Source: Paenibacillus dendrobii (lineage in GTDB: Bacteria; Bacillota; Bacilli; Paenibacillales; Paenibacillaceae). Taken from it: 64,000 nt of DNA. Positions 18,393 to 28,002 of this stretch are shown piece by piece. Position 1 is the stretch's first letter; every line of letters begins with the position of its first letter. The DNA lies in the NCBI RefSeq assembly GCF_009807035.1, contig NZ_WUBI01000002.1, positions 558,001-622,000 of the forward strand. Direction: 5' to 3'. A model generated the notes under the pieces. That model had not been told where the DNA came from. It made no database searches and worked only from the letters and a program-made list of their open reading frames with translations. Position numbers and translations under genes: made by a program.

Positions 18393-19634
18393 TTACTCCT
18401 TAGGGTGGCCTCCCATGGCCTCCCTATACTCCTGTTCCGTCATCTTACCGGATAAAAAGCGCTTCGCCGCCTTCGAAAAGATCTCCCACTCGGTTTGCAG
18501 CAGGCTGTCCGCTGCCTTATCTTCCGCCGGTTTCAGCAGCTGATCCAGGTGGATCGGTGGCTGTATCCATTGAAAATGCCCCTCCTCGTACATCTCCTTC
18601 AAGGCTGGCAAATAACCCGTTGCCGCCGACCAGAGCTGCTGGGAATGATTTGACGTCATATACGCGATCCATTCTGCAGCCGTCTCCGGTTGCTGTGCTT
18701 GGGCAGATACAGCATAAGATCTTCCGCGGAGCAAAAACGGATTTTCAGCGTAAAGCTGCTCGGGAAGACGTAGCTCCAGCGTGCCGTTCGTGTTCGTCTC
18801 CTTTCTGGCTGCCGAGGCAGGCATCGCCATCATAACGAGATCATCATTCCTCAAGCTTGTCCATGCTTCCCGGGTTCCGCCGGGCTCGATGAACTGTATT
18901 CCCATCCGGAGTTTGCTTAGGTATTCCAAGCTCTCATCTGTAGGGGATACAGGATTGGTGCCGACGATACCCATTAGAGCGGCAAAAGCGAAAGCATCCC
19001 CTGCGGGAATAGCAATCAATTTCTTATCCTTCCGGCCCTCCTGCTTGGCCAGCAGATCCTTCCATCCCTTGCCCGCCTGCGGAATATCAGATATACCCAA
19101 TGTCTGCAAAGCATGTGCCTGCCAGACAAGCACGTAAGGGTCCATATCGAGAGGGATTCCCCACTGATATCCGTTCCACTCCAGCAATTGGATTATCGGG
19201 CTGATCACATCACTACCGTTTGTGCTGTTCTGATAAGATTCTGCAGGAAGTATGTACCCGCTTGAAGCAAGCGAACGGATCCAGGGACTATTGACAAGCA
19301 TCACATCCGGCCCGTCCCCTACCTCAAGGGCTGCAGTCAACTGGTGGTAAGCATCGGCATCCGGGATATTCCGAATATCAACCTGTATGCCCGTTTCACT
19401 GATGAAGGATTGATTTATATCAAGCAGTTCCTTGTAATCGGATTCATTTAAATGTGTTACAACCCGAATCGGCTGATCGATCGTATCCTGCGGAGAGGAG
19501 GGCTGCGGATTCCAAGACATTGTTTTTCTTTCCTCGCTGCTGCTTTTGTTTGGAGTCAAATTTTGGCCTTGGGACAAGCTGGTCAATGCTAGCAGCAGGA
19601 TAGCAAACAAAAACCAATAATTTTTCCGCTTCAC
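18393..19634 (-). CDS. Orphan extracellular solute-binding protein (family 1), no lipobox
   Basis: A 413-residue protein of the sugar-binding SBP_bac_1 type: signal peptide (about 1-23), then RVVTHLNESDYKELL and GDGPDVMLVNSPW, and later MAMPASAARKE. Unlike most Gram-positive binding proteins it lacks a lipobox Cys after the signal peptide. No permease or ATPase genes are adjacent; it converges on the coiled-coil gene and follows the PhoH-like gene. The start is GTG 19634 with GAGGAGG upstream. Role unknown: it may serve a distant transporter or act in sensing. Confidence 0.75.
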   Translation of the reverse strand: MKRKNYWFLFAILLLALTSLSQGQNLTPNKSSSEERKTMSWNPQPSSPQDTIDQPIRVVTHLNESDYKELLDINQSFISETGIQVDIRNIPDADAYHQLTAALEVGDGPDVMLVNSPWIRSLASSGYILPAESYQNSTNGSDVISPIIQLLEWNGYQWGIPLDMDPYVLVWQAHALQTLGISDIPQAGKGWKDLLAKQEGRKDKKLIAIPAGDAFAFAALMGIVGTNPVSPTDESLEYLSKLRMGIQFIEPGGTREAWTSLRNDDLVMMAMPASAARKETNTNGTLELRLPEQLYAENPFLLRGRSYAVSAQAQQPETAAEWIAYMTSNHSQQLWSAATGYLPALKEMYEEGHFQWIQPPIHLDQLLKPAEDKAADSLLQTEWEIFSKAAKRFLSGKMTEQEYREAMGGHPKE

Positions 19635-19819
19635 GTCTTTCGGCCTCCTCTGGCAATGGCTTCATACCATATTCATCATTTTATCAAAAGGATAGGGCGC
19701 TTGTCCTACTTTTTATTGGAAAAGTTAACTTGATCTTGCTACGACCATGGACAAGAGTCCTGAAGCTTAGTGCCCGTTATGAGCAGAAGTATCCAGGACT
19801 CCCTACAGATATCTAAGAT

Positions 19820-21151
19820 CTAGAGCAAATCAGCGGCCAATTGAGCCAGCTTGGAGCGCTCCCCTTTCTCTAGAGTGATATGCCCGCTAATGCCTTCCTG
19901 CTTAAATTTCTCCACAATATACGTAAGACCGTTGCTAGTGGCATCCAGATATGGATGGTCGATTTGTTCCGGATCACCCATCAAAATTATTTTGCTGCCT
20001 TCTCCAACGCGGGATACAATGGTTTTTACTTCATGTCGAGAAAGGTTCTGCGCTTCATCCACGATGATAAACTGTCCGGGGATCGACCGTCCTCGTATAT
20101 ACGTCAAGGCTTCGACCTGTATACTGCCGAGTCCCATCAGTATCTTGTCGATATCTCCTGCTTTTTTCGTGTCGAACAAAAATTCGAGATTATCGTAGAT
20201 CGGTTGCATCCATGGGCGGAGCTTTTCTTCCTTTTCTCCGGGCAGATATCCGATATCCTTCCCCATCGGCACCACAGGTCTTGCAATCAGCAGTTTTTTA
20301 TACTTATGCTCATCCTCGACCTTAAGCAATCCCGCTGCGAGCGCCAGCAAGGTTTTACCCGTACCCGCCTTCCCCGTAATCGTCACTAGAGGAATATCAT
20401 CATTCAGCAAAAGTTCCAGGGCCATACGCTGCTGGGCATTACGCGCGTTGATCCCCCATACGGCATCATTGCTCAAATACAGTGGTTCCAGCTTGGATCC
20501 CTCCGTATTCACTTTCAGAAGTGCTGACTTGGTGCTTCCCATTTCGTCCTTCAAAATCACGAATTCATGGGGATTCAGCGGGTAGGATAACTGGAGCGGC
20601 TTGACTGGCAGAAAACGGTACGAATAGAATTCATCGATGATGGCTGGATGAACCTTCAATTTAAGGTTTCCCGTATACAGATCATCCGGACCTGCCGTTC
20701 GGTCAGACAAATAATCCTGCGTATTCAGTCCAAGCACGTCCGCCTTGATCCGGACCAGAACATCTTTGCTAACGAGCACTACTTGAGCCGGCTCCTCTTT
20801 ATCCGCTTCTTCCATATGATAATTCAAGGCCACGGCAAGTATACGGTTGTCATTGGAAATCTCACCGAACATCTCCTGTACCTTGAGGAAACTTCTATGA
20901 TTCAGCTCCACTTTCAGGCTTCCGCCATTATGGAGCACGACCCCGCTGTGCAGGTGCCCATTTTCCCTCAGTTGATCCAATACCCGGGATACCGTACGCG
21001 CATTACGGCCAATTTCATCGGCATTCCGCTTTTTGGAATCAATCTCCTCCAGAACTACGGCTGGAATGACGACCTCATGCTCCTCAAAAGCATAAATCGC
21101 GCCTGGATCATGAAGAAGCACATTGGTATCCAGTACAAAAATCTTTCTCAT
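19820..21151 (-). CDS. ylaK: PIN domain-PhoH family ATPase (YlaK-like)
   Basis: A 443-residue fusion: an N-terminal PIN RNase domain (FVLDTNVLLHDP at about 5-16, conserved acidic residues) and a C-terminal PhoH P-loop ATPase/helicase domain with Walker A GKAGTGKT and Walker B FIIVDEAQN. PIN-PhoH proteins unwind and cleave RNA. The ATG at 21151 has GGAGGGAGAAGG upstream. Adjacent divergent ylaJ supports the YlaK assignment. A second, PIN-less PhoH is encoded at 50984-51955. Confidence 0.9.
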   Translation of the reverse strand: MRKIFVLDTNVLLHDPGAIYAFEEHEVVIPAVVLEEIDSKKRNADEIGRNARTVSRVLDQLRENGHLHSGVVLHNGGSLKVELNHRSFLKVQEMFGEISNDNRILAVALNYHMEEADKEEPAQVVLVSKDVLVRIKADVLGLNTQDYLSDRTAGPDDLYTGNLKLKVHPAIIDEFYSYRFLPVKPLQLSYPLNPHEFVILKDEMGSTKSALLKVNTEGSKLEPLYLSNDAVWGINARNAQQRMALELLLNDDIPLVTITGKAGTGKTLLALAAGLLKVEDEHKYKKLLIARPVVPMGKDIGYLPGEKEEKLRPWMQPIYDNLEFLFDTKKAGDIDKILMGLGSIQVEALTYIRGRSIPGQFIIVDEAQNLSRHEVKTIVSRVGEGSKIILMGDPEQIDHPYLDATSNGLTYIVEKFKQEGISGHITLEKGERSKLAQLAADLL

Positions 21152-21258
21152 ACCTTCTCCCTCCACTAACTCATAATGAACACATAAATTATTTCGTCAT
21201 GGACATCCTAAGTTACAATTCGCCATTAGAATCTATGACCTGGAAAGGACGATCACAT

Positions 21259-21831
21259 ATGAGAATGCTTCTGCTTGTCGTGCTGGCACTAGCTGTCATC
21301 AGCGGCTGTAACAACAAGGCTCAAGACAAAAACGCATCACCCTCTCCTCAAAATAAACAGGGACCCTCGGCCGCTTCCAAAGATTACAATCGGATATCGC
21401 TAAAATCGACAGGGAACTCTGCGGTACGTGCAGCGGAGAATACGACGGATTTATCCCTCAAGGATCATCTCGAAGCCTTGGCCGAAAGAGTGGCAGGAGT
21501 CAAAAAAGCTCATGCTGTCGTGTTTGGCAATACCGCTGTCGTGGGGATCGATGTTGATGGCAAGCTAACCCGTTCCCGTGTCGGAACTATCAAATACTCC
21601 GTAGCCGAGGCGCTCCGTAAAGATCCTCGGGGCAAAAACGCCCTTGTGACAGCTGACATGGATCTATCCACCCGAATCGCTGAAATCGGTCAGCATATTC
21701 AAAAAGGCGAGCCTGTATCCGGTTTTGCTTCCGAACTCGCCGATATCGTCGGACGCATCGTACCCCAGCTTCCCAAGGATGTAAAACCCAAGAACCATGT
21801 TCCACCGGCTGCCCCAACCTCCAAGCATTGA
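21259..21831 (+). CDS. ylaJ: YhcN/YlaJ-family sporulation lipoprotein
   Basis: A 190-residue lipoprotein: signal peptide MRMLLLVVLALAVISGC (Cys at residue 17), a polar linker, then the YhcN/YlaJ domain with ERVAGVKKAHAVVFGNTAVVG. Such proteins are found in the spore inner membrane and aid germination. The ATG at 21259 is supported by the signal peptide and AAAGGA upstream. It is divergent from ylaK, as ylaJ and ylaK are neighbours in Bacillus. Confidence 0.85.
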   Translation: MRMLLLVVLALAVISGCNNKAQDKNASPSPQNKQGPSAASKDYNRISLKSTGNSAVRAAENTTDLSLKDHLEALAERVAGVKKAHAVVFGNTAVVGIDVDGKLTRSRVGTIKYSVAEALRKDPRGKNALVTADMDLSTRIAEIGQHIQKGEPVSGFASELADIVGRIVPQLPKDVKPKNHVPPAAPTSKH

Positions 21832-21883
21832 TTCCAATCAGCCCATTTTCAACATAACTCAACATTTTTTGCGCAGAATGAAT

Positions 21884-21920
21884 AAAAAGCCTAGTGAGTT
21901 TCTCACTAGGCTTTTTATCA
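21884..21920 (+). terminator. Bidirectional terminator after ylaJ
   Basis: Perfect 15-bp stem AAAAAGCCTAGTGAG (21884-21898) / CTCACTAGGCTTTTT (21902-21916) with a 3-nt loop; U-tracts on both strands. It ends ylaJ on the plus strand and whatever reaches it from the LCP side on the minus strand. Confidence 0.93.
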
Positions 21921-22124
21921 TACAGCATCCGGACACATGGATATGCGTCCTGTTCAAGAACCGGCAAGCCGGCAGCTGCAGCATTCAATTGGTTAAATAA
22001 TGGCTGAGTGCATGGTGCAACCGCTTCGGACATCTTCCCGACCTCCTGTACAGGTTCCAGTGTACTCTATTATATTAGGTGTTTTCGCAAATATTGCACC
22101 CAAGTTTAAGGATTTGCTTTTTCT

Positions 22125-23182
22125 GCGCTATCCGTCGCAGCCGGCAGTCCTTTTCCGGCAATTTCGTCCTTCAGGGCCTGTTTGGCTTTATCCAGCTCGG
22201 CGTCATCCACATACACGTAAGGGCTCTTCCATGTACCGGTTACCGGCATGAATTTGACGTTTTCTTTGTTTACCTTCCAGTAGGTCGCAATCATGTTCTT
22301 GAGCTGATCATTTTCGATATCGGTCTCCATGTTTTTGTCCATGGCATCCAAAACCCCGCCAAGACTGGTTACGCCTTTAAAGGATTGCATCTTATCGATG
22401 AGCGCATGCAAAACTTCGTTCTGTCTGCGGTTACGGTCGAAGTCGTCGGAACCTTGCGTTCTCGGACGGCAGTTGGATTTACGGTATCTCACGTAATCCA
22501 GCGCATCCTTACCGTCAAGCTTTTGCTCACCCTTTTTGAGGTTGATATTCGTTCCGTCAGCCTTGTCCCGGTAACACATGTTCATGTCCACATTGATATC
22601 GACGCCTCCTAGAGCGTCAACGGCGTCACGGAAACCCTGAAAATTAAGGACCGTTGCGTAATCAATCGGAATGTCCATGTATTTGCTGAGCATCGTCTTC
22701 ATCTCATCCTCAGCCTTTTTGCCGCTCTTTTTCTCTTCCGAGAGGAAGATCGGGTAATATGCGTTTGCTTTATTTTCCCGATACCCTTTAAGCTCAATCT
22801 TCGTATCCCGCGGAAGCGATACAACCGTGACGGTTTTGGTATCCGGATTAAACGCGGTTACCATAATCACATCCGATAGATGGGTGCCTGTCTCCGGACG
22901 ATAATCCGTACCAAGCAAAAGCATGGTCACAGGCTTCACTTTTGCCGATTTCTCGGCTGGGACCGGATTGTTGTTGCCGGTATCCAGTACGCCGCTATCT
23001 GCCTTGTAATACAGATAACCGAGGTATCCGGCTACGGCCAGCACACCCAGAATGATGATAATCAATATAAGTTTCAAAAATGTCTTAAATCCGTTCTTCT
23101 TTTTTTTCTTCTTTGGCGGCTGTTTGTTCTGCTTGCTGCCACTTTGAGATCGTGGAGGTAGGTTGGTATTGCTGGAACTCAT
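22125..23182 (-). CDS. LytR-CpsA-Psr (LCP) family protein
   Basis: Membrane enzyme family that transfers teichoic acid or other wall polymers to peptidoglycan. It has a Lys/Gln/Pro-rich cytoplasmic N-terminus (about 1-38), one membrane segment (about 41-61) and the LCP domain with LLLGTDYRPETG, SDVIMVTAFNP, SLPRDTKI and later DALDYVRYRKSN. The preferred start is ATG 23182 (AAGGTG 8 bp upstream); an ATG 18 bp earlier has no binding site. The stop codon lies at about 22106-22125 (the frame closes at 22106). Which polymer it handles cannot be told. It follows ylaH. Confidence 0.88.
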
Positions 23183-23271
23183 CTCAAACACCTTTTTCAT
23201 TTATTTTGAGGATTCTCTCTATAAACGATGCCAATCGTCAAAAAGTTGCGAAGAGCCGGATTCGTACGGCC

Positions 23272-23568
23272 TTAGCCCCGTTTAGCTGCTGTCTCTGCTT
23301 TCTTCTTCTGGCGGGCCTCCACAAAATAGCGGACGCGCACCATCAGCATTAAGGCAACCGCAACGAGCAGGCACTGGATGATCGGTAGCTTGTCGTGCTG
23401 AAATATAAGCAGCATCCCGGAACCAATGGCCATCAAAATATAAAGCAGTATTTCTTTTAGCAATGGAAGCTTTTGTCTGACACGAAATACCTTGTTATAT
23501 ACATACGTAATCAACACGAAAATGACAATGTAAGACACAAGCGAATGCGATGCAAACCAGGCTTGCAC
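23272..23568 (-). CDS. ylaH: YlaH-like membrane protein
   Basis: A 98-residue protein with three membrane segments (about 9-24, 38-56, 62-79) and a basic C-terminus (ARQKKKAETAAKRG). The family is known in Bacilli, next to typA (ylaG), and has no assigned function. It lies 47 bp after typA in the same direction and is probably cotranscribed. Confidence 0.85.
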   Translation of the reverse strand: MQAWFASHSLVSYIVIFVLITYVYNKVFRVRQKLPLLKEILLYILMAIGSGMLLIFQHDKLPIIQCLLVAVALMLMVRVRYFVEARQKKKAETAAKRG

Positions 23569-23614
23569 GTGCGGTACACTCCTTTCGGTAACAGGTCATT
23601 TGCCTGTACGTTCA

Positions 23615-25456
23615 TTACAAATTGGCTTCAGCCATTTTCCGATGCTTCTCTGAGCGTTCACGCTCACTCTTGTTCAAGATCTTCTTGCGAAGACGAATCG
23701 ATTTTGGCGTAATTTCGCAAAGCTCATCATCGTTCAGATATTCAAGCGCCTGTTCCATCGAGAAGATAATCGGCGTTTTCATTCTCACCGTTTCTTCTTT
23801 GTTGGCAGAACGGATATTGTTTACCGCTTTTTCTTTACAGATATTCACGACAATGTCATTATCGCGGGTATGTTCGCCAACGATCATGCCTTCGTAAATT
23901 TCGGTTCCCGGTTCCATGAACAAGGTTCCGCGGTCTTCGATTCCCATCATACCATAAGTTGTGCTAGTTCCGCTTTCGCTTGCTACAAGCACACCTTGGT
24001 GACGTCCGCCAACCTGTCCGCCGATCAGTGGTCCGTAGCTGTCGAACGCATGGTTCATCACGCCGTAGCCACGAGTCAGAGTCAGGAAGTACGTACGGTA
24101 TCCAATCAGGCCGCGAGCTGGAATCAGGAACTCCAGACGAACCTGTCCATTACCGGAATTCACCATGTTGACCATTTCGGCTTTACGGGTTCCCAGGCTT
24201 TCCATAACAGGTCCCATGCTCTCTTCAGGAATGTCGATCAAGAGGCGTTCGATCGGTTCCATTCTTTTACCGTCGACTTCGCGAACGATAACCTCAGGCT
24301 TCGATACCTGCAGCTCATAACCTTCACGGCGCATGTTTTCGATCAAAATGCCCAAGTGAAGCTCACCGCGTCCGGAAACGATGAAAGCATCCGGGCTGTC
24401 TGTTTCATCCACACGCAAGCTCACGTCCGTTTCAAGCTCTTTCAAGAGACGTTCACGCAGCTTACGGGAAGTCACCCATTTGCCTTCGCGGCCTGCAAAA
24501 GGACTGTTATTTACAAGGAATGTCATTTGCAGTGTTGGTTCATCAATTTTGAGGACAGGGAGCGCTTCAGGATTTGTCGGATCCGCAATGGTTTCACCAA
24601 TGTTGATATCCTTGATACCTGCAATAGCAACGATATCGCCTGCGCCTGCTTCTTCCATCTCGATGCGTTTCAGGCCTTGGAAGCCAAACAACTTCTCGAT
24701 ACGGGCTGTTTTGCTTTTGCCATCGCGCATAATTACGGTAACTGCTTGGCCTTGCTTGATCACGCCGCGGTTTACGCGCCCGATCGCAATACGGCCCAAA
24801 TATTCGTTGTAATCCATCAAGGTAACGAGGAACTGAAGAGGTTCTTCTACGTTTTCAGTAGGATGAGGAATGTGCTCCGTAATGGTTTCGTACAGAGCAA
24901 GCATGTTGTCATCCTGCTTCTCTGGATCGAGGCTTGATGTTCCGTTCAATGCTGATGCATAGACAACAGGGAAGTTCAACTGATCATCGTTGGCTTCGAG
25001 TTCAATGAACAGGTCCAACACTTCATCGATAACTTCCGCAGGACGCGCAGCAGGACGGTCGATCTTGTTCACAACGACAATCGGAGTGAGGTTTTGCTCG
25101 AGAGCTTTGCGGAGTACGAATTTGGTTTGTGGCATGCAGCCTTCATATGCGTCTACGACCAGCAGAACGCCGTCAACCATTTTCATGATCCGTTCCACTT
25201 CACCGCCAAAGTCGGCGTGTCCCGGTGTATCCAAAATGTTAATCAAATAGTCTTTATACGTAATGGCCGTATTTTTGGCCAAAATGGTAATTCCGCGCTC
25301 ACGCTCCAGGTCATTGGAGTCCATGGCCCGCTCCTGCAAATGCTCGTGTTTTCCAAAAATACCTGATTGCTGCAGAAGCTGGTCTACCAGTGTTGTTTTG
25401 CCGTGGTCAACGTGGGCAATAATCGCAATGTTGCGAATTTTATCTCTTGAATGCAT
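23615..25456 (-). CDS. typA: Translational GTPase TypA/BipA
   Basis: Ribosome-associated GTPase acting in 50S assembly and stress adaptation. The 613-residue protein has G1 [10 protein letters not shown] (about 14-23), the RGITI switch, G3 DTPGH, G4 NKID, domain II, EF-G-like domains III and V, and the TypA-specific C-terminus ([21 protein letters not shown]). Full length and intact. Confidence 0.97.
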   Translation of the reverse strand: MHSRDKIRNIAIIAHVDHGKTTLVDQLLQQSGIFGKHEHLQERAMDSNDLERERGITILAKNTAITYKDYLINILDTPGHADFGGEVERIMKMVDGVLLVVDAYEGCMPQTKFVLRKALEQNLTPIVVVNKIDRPAARPAEVIDEVLDLFIELEANDDQLNFPVVYASALNGTSSLDPEKQDDNMLALYETITEHIPHPTENVEEPLQFLVTLMDYNEYLGRIAIGRVNRGVIKQGQAVTVIMRDGKSKTARIEKLFGFQGLKRIEMEEAGAGDIVAIAGIKDINIGETIADPTNPEALPVLKIDEPTLQMTFLVNNSPFAGREGKWVTSRKLRERLLKELETDVSLRVDETDSPDAFIVSGRGELHLGILIENMRREGYELQVSKPEVIVREVDGKRMEPIERLLIDIPEESMGPVMESLGTRKAEMVNMVNSGNGQVRLEFLIPARGLIGYRTYFLTLTRGYGVMNHAFDSYGPLIGGQVGGRHQGVLVASESGTSTTYGMMGIEDRGTLFMEPGTEIYEGMIVGEHTRDNDIVVNICKEKAVNNIRSANKEETVRMKTPIIFSMEQALEYLNDDELCEITPKSIRLRKKILNKSERERSEKHRKMAEANL

Positions 25457-25507
25457 GACTTTTATCCAGATCCTTTCCCTTTCAAATCAATGCCAATATC
25501 TTTCACC

Positions 25508-25543
25508 AAAAGAAGCGCCGGGCGGTAATGCCGACGACGCTTC
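25508..25543 (-). terminator. Possible terminator after the LiaF-like gene
   Basis: GAAGCG...CGCTTC (25512-25517 with 25538-25543) with an inner CGG/CCG pairing, followed on the minus strand by only four U. It lies between the membrane protein gene and typA. Confidence 0.5.
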
Positions 25544-25622
25544 AACATATCCCTTATATTATAGTGAATTTTCAGAAAAAAACAAGCATTTTTACAGAAA
25601 ATAGAATTCGCTGGCGAATGCC

Positions 25623-26132
25623 TTACCAGCCGCGATTCCACTTTCCGCCCTTCGACTTTCCTCTTCCTGAAATAAACCATATTCCCAGCGCAATGAGCAG
25701 AACCGCCAGCACATAAATGGCGCCGGTGTGCAGCAAAGTGAAGAAAAGAAGTACGAGCGACACCAGTCCAAGAAACAGCGCAATCAGCAGAACACCTTCC
25801 GGCTTGGGCGACTCGAACAAATGATATTCATACACCCCGACTGCAAATCCGAGTAAAAAGACCGGCCATAAATACGACATCAATCCCCAGCCCCAGAGAT
25901 TACAGATCTCAAACAGCAATCCGTAAACCGCTAGAACTCCTCCCGGTATCAGTACATAAGCGCGTGCACGATTGCTGAAAAACAGCAGATGAATCAGCAG
26001 CCCGACCACCAGAATGGCAAGCGGCCATAACGTGCGACCCAAAAATCCGAACACACCCAATTTCCCCAGCAAGATCACAACGCCAGCCACAACGATAAAC
26101 AGACCCAGCCTTACATCGTTCTTGGAGGACAT
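25623..26132 (-). CDS. LiaI/LiaF-like transmembrane protein, unknown function
   Basis: A 169-residue very hydrophobic protein with five or six membrane segments. The N-terminal part (VRLGLFIVVAGVVILLGKLGVFGFLGR...LWPLAILVVGLL) has the repeated pattern of the LiaI-LiaF/DUF5668 membrane region, without the LiaF C-terminal domain. It ends in a Gly/Lys/Trp-rich basic tail. ATG 26132 is preceded by GAGGGTGGGG. No neighbouring two-component system is present. Confidence 0.65.
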   Translation of the reverse strand: MSSKNDVRLGLFIVVAGVVILLGKLGVFGFLGRTLWPLAILVVGLLIHLLFFSNRARAYVLIPGGVLAVYGLLFEICNLWGWGLMSYLWPVFLLGFAVGVYEYHLFESPKPEGVLLIALFLGLVSLVLLFFTLLHTGAIYVLAVLLIALGIWFISGRGKSKGGKWNRGW

Positions 26133-26267
26133 TTTTCCCCACCCTCTTCCCCTCTATACCTTGTACGTCTGCTCCCGCAGGATACGACATGTTTTCACCT
26201 TTAGTTTATCTGAAAAGGAATGAAAAAACCATATTCATCCCGCAATTTTTTTGCATGTCATAAACGC

Positions 26268-26291
26268 CAAAAAAGCCGGTTTTTACCGGCT
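26268..26291 (-). terminator. Terminator of the minus-strand terC gene
   Basis: AGCCGGT (26274-26280), TTTT loop, ACCGGCT (26285-26291); six U follow on the minus strand. Confidence 0.85.
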
Positions 26292-26303
26292 ATTGTGACA
26301 TGA

Positions 26304-26963
26304 CTATGTTCGGCTCAACGAGACTTTCTTGAAACTGCCTGCCGCAATGACCAGAACGGTCAGCAGCGCGGGAACGAACCTATGTATCTCCGGCAGTATG
26401 GAGGACAGTAATATGCCCATTCTGGAATCCTGCAGAAGCATTTCACCCGCTGTGTACCCCAGGATGCCCGCCCCTAAGTAAACGAGCAGAGGATATCGAT
26501 GAAGGAGGCCCACGATCAGGTTACTTCCGAATACGACAATCGGAATACTGATCGCGATGCCGATTACGATCAGCGCCAAATCGCCATTCGCTACACCGGC
26601 AAGGGCCAACACATTGTCAAGACTCATAATAAAATCAGCAGCCAAAATGCTCCGCACCGCTTTCCAAATGGAAGCCGACTCGCCCATTCTTACGTCATCC
26701 TTATCGTCGGCCAGCAGCTTGAAAGCAATCCAGAACAACAGGATTCCTCCTGCGGCTTGCACATATGGAATTTTCAGCAGCAGGACGGCCGCAAACGTCA
26801 GTATGCATCTGAGAACCACCGCACCCAAGGCTCCCCACCAGACAGCCTGCTTGCGCTGTTTCGGCGGCAGATTTTTGCTTGCCAGCGCAATGACCACGGC
26901 GTTGTCTCCGCTCAGAACCAGATTAATCATCAGGATCTGCATCAGAAGCCATATCGATTCCAA
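26304..26963 (-). CDS. TerC family membrane protein (YjbE-like), copy 1
   Basis: A 219-residue TerC protein with about seven membrane helices. It holds the family's charged intramembrane motifs LSGDNAVVIALA (about 17-28) and MSLDNVLALAGVANGD (about 113-128). TerC proteins of Bacillus (YceF, YkoY, YjbE) take part in manganese efflux and metalation of secreted enzymes. The start is TTG 26963 with GGGGGTG upstream. A paralogue is divergent on the other side of a 217-bp gap. Confidence 0.88.
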   Translation of the reverse strand: MESIWLLMQILMINLVLSGDNAVVIALASKNLPPKQRKQAVWWGALGAVVLRCILTFAAVLLLKIPYVQAAGGILLFWIAFKLLADDKDDVRMGESASIWKAVRSILAADFIMSLDNVLALAGVANGDLALIVIGIAISIPIVVFGSNLIVGLLHRYPLLVYLGAGILGYTAGEMLLQDSRMGILLSSILPEIHRFVPALLTVLVIAAGSFKKVSLSRT

Positions 26964-27180
26964 CAGTCAACACCCCCACTACTACTCCTATGCGCCTGTC
27001 GGCCAGGCTATGCTTGACTCTCAATGAAAAATTATCCTATAATGAATCCGATTTGCTTCACTGTCTGAACGAACAATGATTGTCTTGTTATTCTTGCAAT
27101 AATTGAGGAATAATCAATCATACCGTTAGTTCATTCTATACTTAGACTCCGTATACAGTCATGATGAGGAGTGACCTGAT

Positions 27181-27885
27181 GTGGAAGCATCCATTTTTGC
27201 CTTCTTGGCAAAACTAGTCAATATCGTGTTTTTGGATCTCATTTTAGCTGGCGATAACGCGATCGTCATTGGCCTTGCTGCGAGGAATTTGCCATCCTCG
27301 ACTCAGAAAAAGGCCATTTTTTATGGAACGGGCGGCGCCGTTCTGCTGCGTATCGCTGCAACGATCATCGTTGTTTGGCTCCTGAAGATTCCTTGGCTCC
27401 TGCTTGTGGGAGGTATCCTGCTCATAGGAATTGCGTATAAGCTGCTGGCTGACAATGACGATCATACCGACGTTAAGGCAGGGCGAACGCTTTGGGGAGC
27501 TGTACGGACGATCATCGTGGCCGATGCAGCCATGGGGCTGGATAATGTCATCGCGGTTGCCGGCGCGGCGCAGCAAAATATAATTCTGGTCGTTCTTGGC
27601 CTGCTGATCAGCGTTCCCATTGTCGTGTGGGGCAGCACCTTGTTCATAAAGCTGATCGACCGTTTTCCTTGGATTATTTATTTGGGCTCGGCAGTACTCG
27701 GATATACGGCATCCAATATGATAACGGAAGAAAAGAGACTGCATTCCTTCTTCGAAGAACATCCGTCTGTCCGAATCGTATTTATCGTTATCGTCATCGT
27801 TGCGATTCTCGGAGCAGGTTATTTGAAAAAGCGTTCGGACTCGCGAAAGAAGAACAACGAAAATTCATACAACCATATAAAGTGA
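27181..27885 (+). CDS. TerC family membrane protein (YjbE-like), copy 2
   Basis: A 234-residue paralogue of the previous gene, with LAGDNAIVIGLAARNLP (about 23-39) and MGLDNVIAVAGAAQQN, and a basic tail (KKRSDSRKKNN). The start is GTG 27181 with GAGG upstream. The two copies share topology but are clearly diverged, so the duplication is old. I looked for a yybP-ykoY manganese riboswitch in the shared upstream region and saw none. Confidence 0.88.
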   Translation: MEASIFAFLAKLVNIVFLDLILAGDNAIVIGLAARNLPSSTQKKAIFYGTGGAVLLRIAATIIVVWLLKIPWLLLVGGILLIGIAYKLLADNDDHTDVKAGRTLWGAVRTIIVADAAMGLDNVIAVAGAAQQNIILVVLGLLISVPIVVWGSTLFIKLIDRFPWIIYLGSAVLGYTASNMITEEKRLHSFFEEHPSVRIVFIVIVIVAILGAGYLKKRSDSRKKNNENSYNHIK

Positions 27886-27899
27886 AATAAAGCTGTGAT

Positions 27900-27943
27900 C
27901 CATCTTTAGGATGGCCTGAAGAGATGATGAGTCTCTTCTTTAT
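27900..27943 (+). terminator. Hairpins after the plus-strand terC gene
   Basis: Two hairpins in a row: CCATC/GATGG (27900-27904 with 27910-27914) and GAAGAGA/TCTCTTC (27918-27924 with 27932-27938) followed by a T-rich run. Probably the terminator of this gene. Confidence 0.55.
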
Positions 27944-27955
27944 TTCAATTTATGT

Positions 27956-27997
27956 AGAAAAAGGACCTCCACCCGTCAGGTTGGAAGTCCTTTTTTT
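27956..27997. terminator. Bidirectional terminator between terC and thiI
   Basis: AAGGAC-x-TCCA-CC (from 27961) pairs with GG-TTGGA-GTCCTT (27979-27992); seven T follow on the plus strand and about five U on the minus strand, just after the thiI stop. Confidence 0.85.
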
Positions 27998-28002
27998 ATG
28001 GA

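Noticed and set aside
23870..24937. Plus-strand open frame of 355 codons
   Set aside because: Antisense to typA, which is fully conserved; translated product is not protein-like in composition.
26964..27180. yybP-ykoY manganese riboswitch expected near terC
   Set aside because: I found none of its conserved blocks on either strand by eye; a covariance search would settle it.
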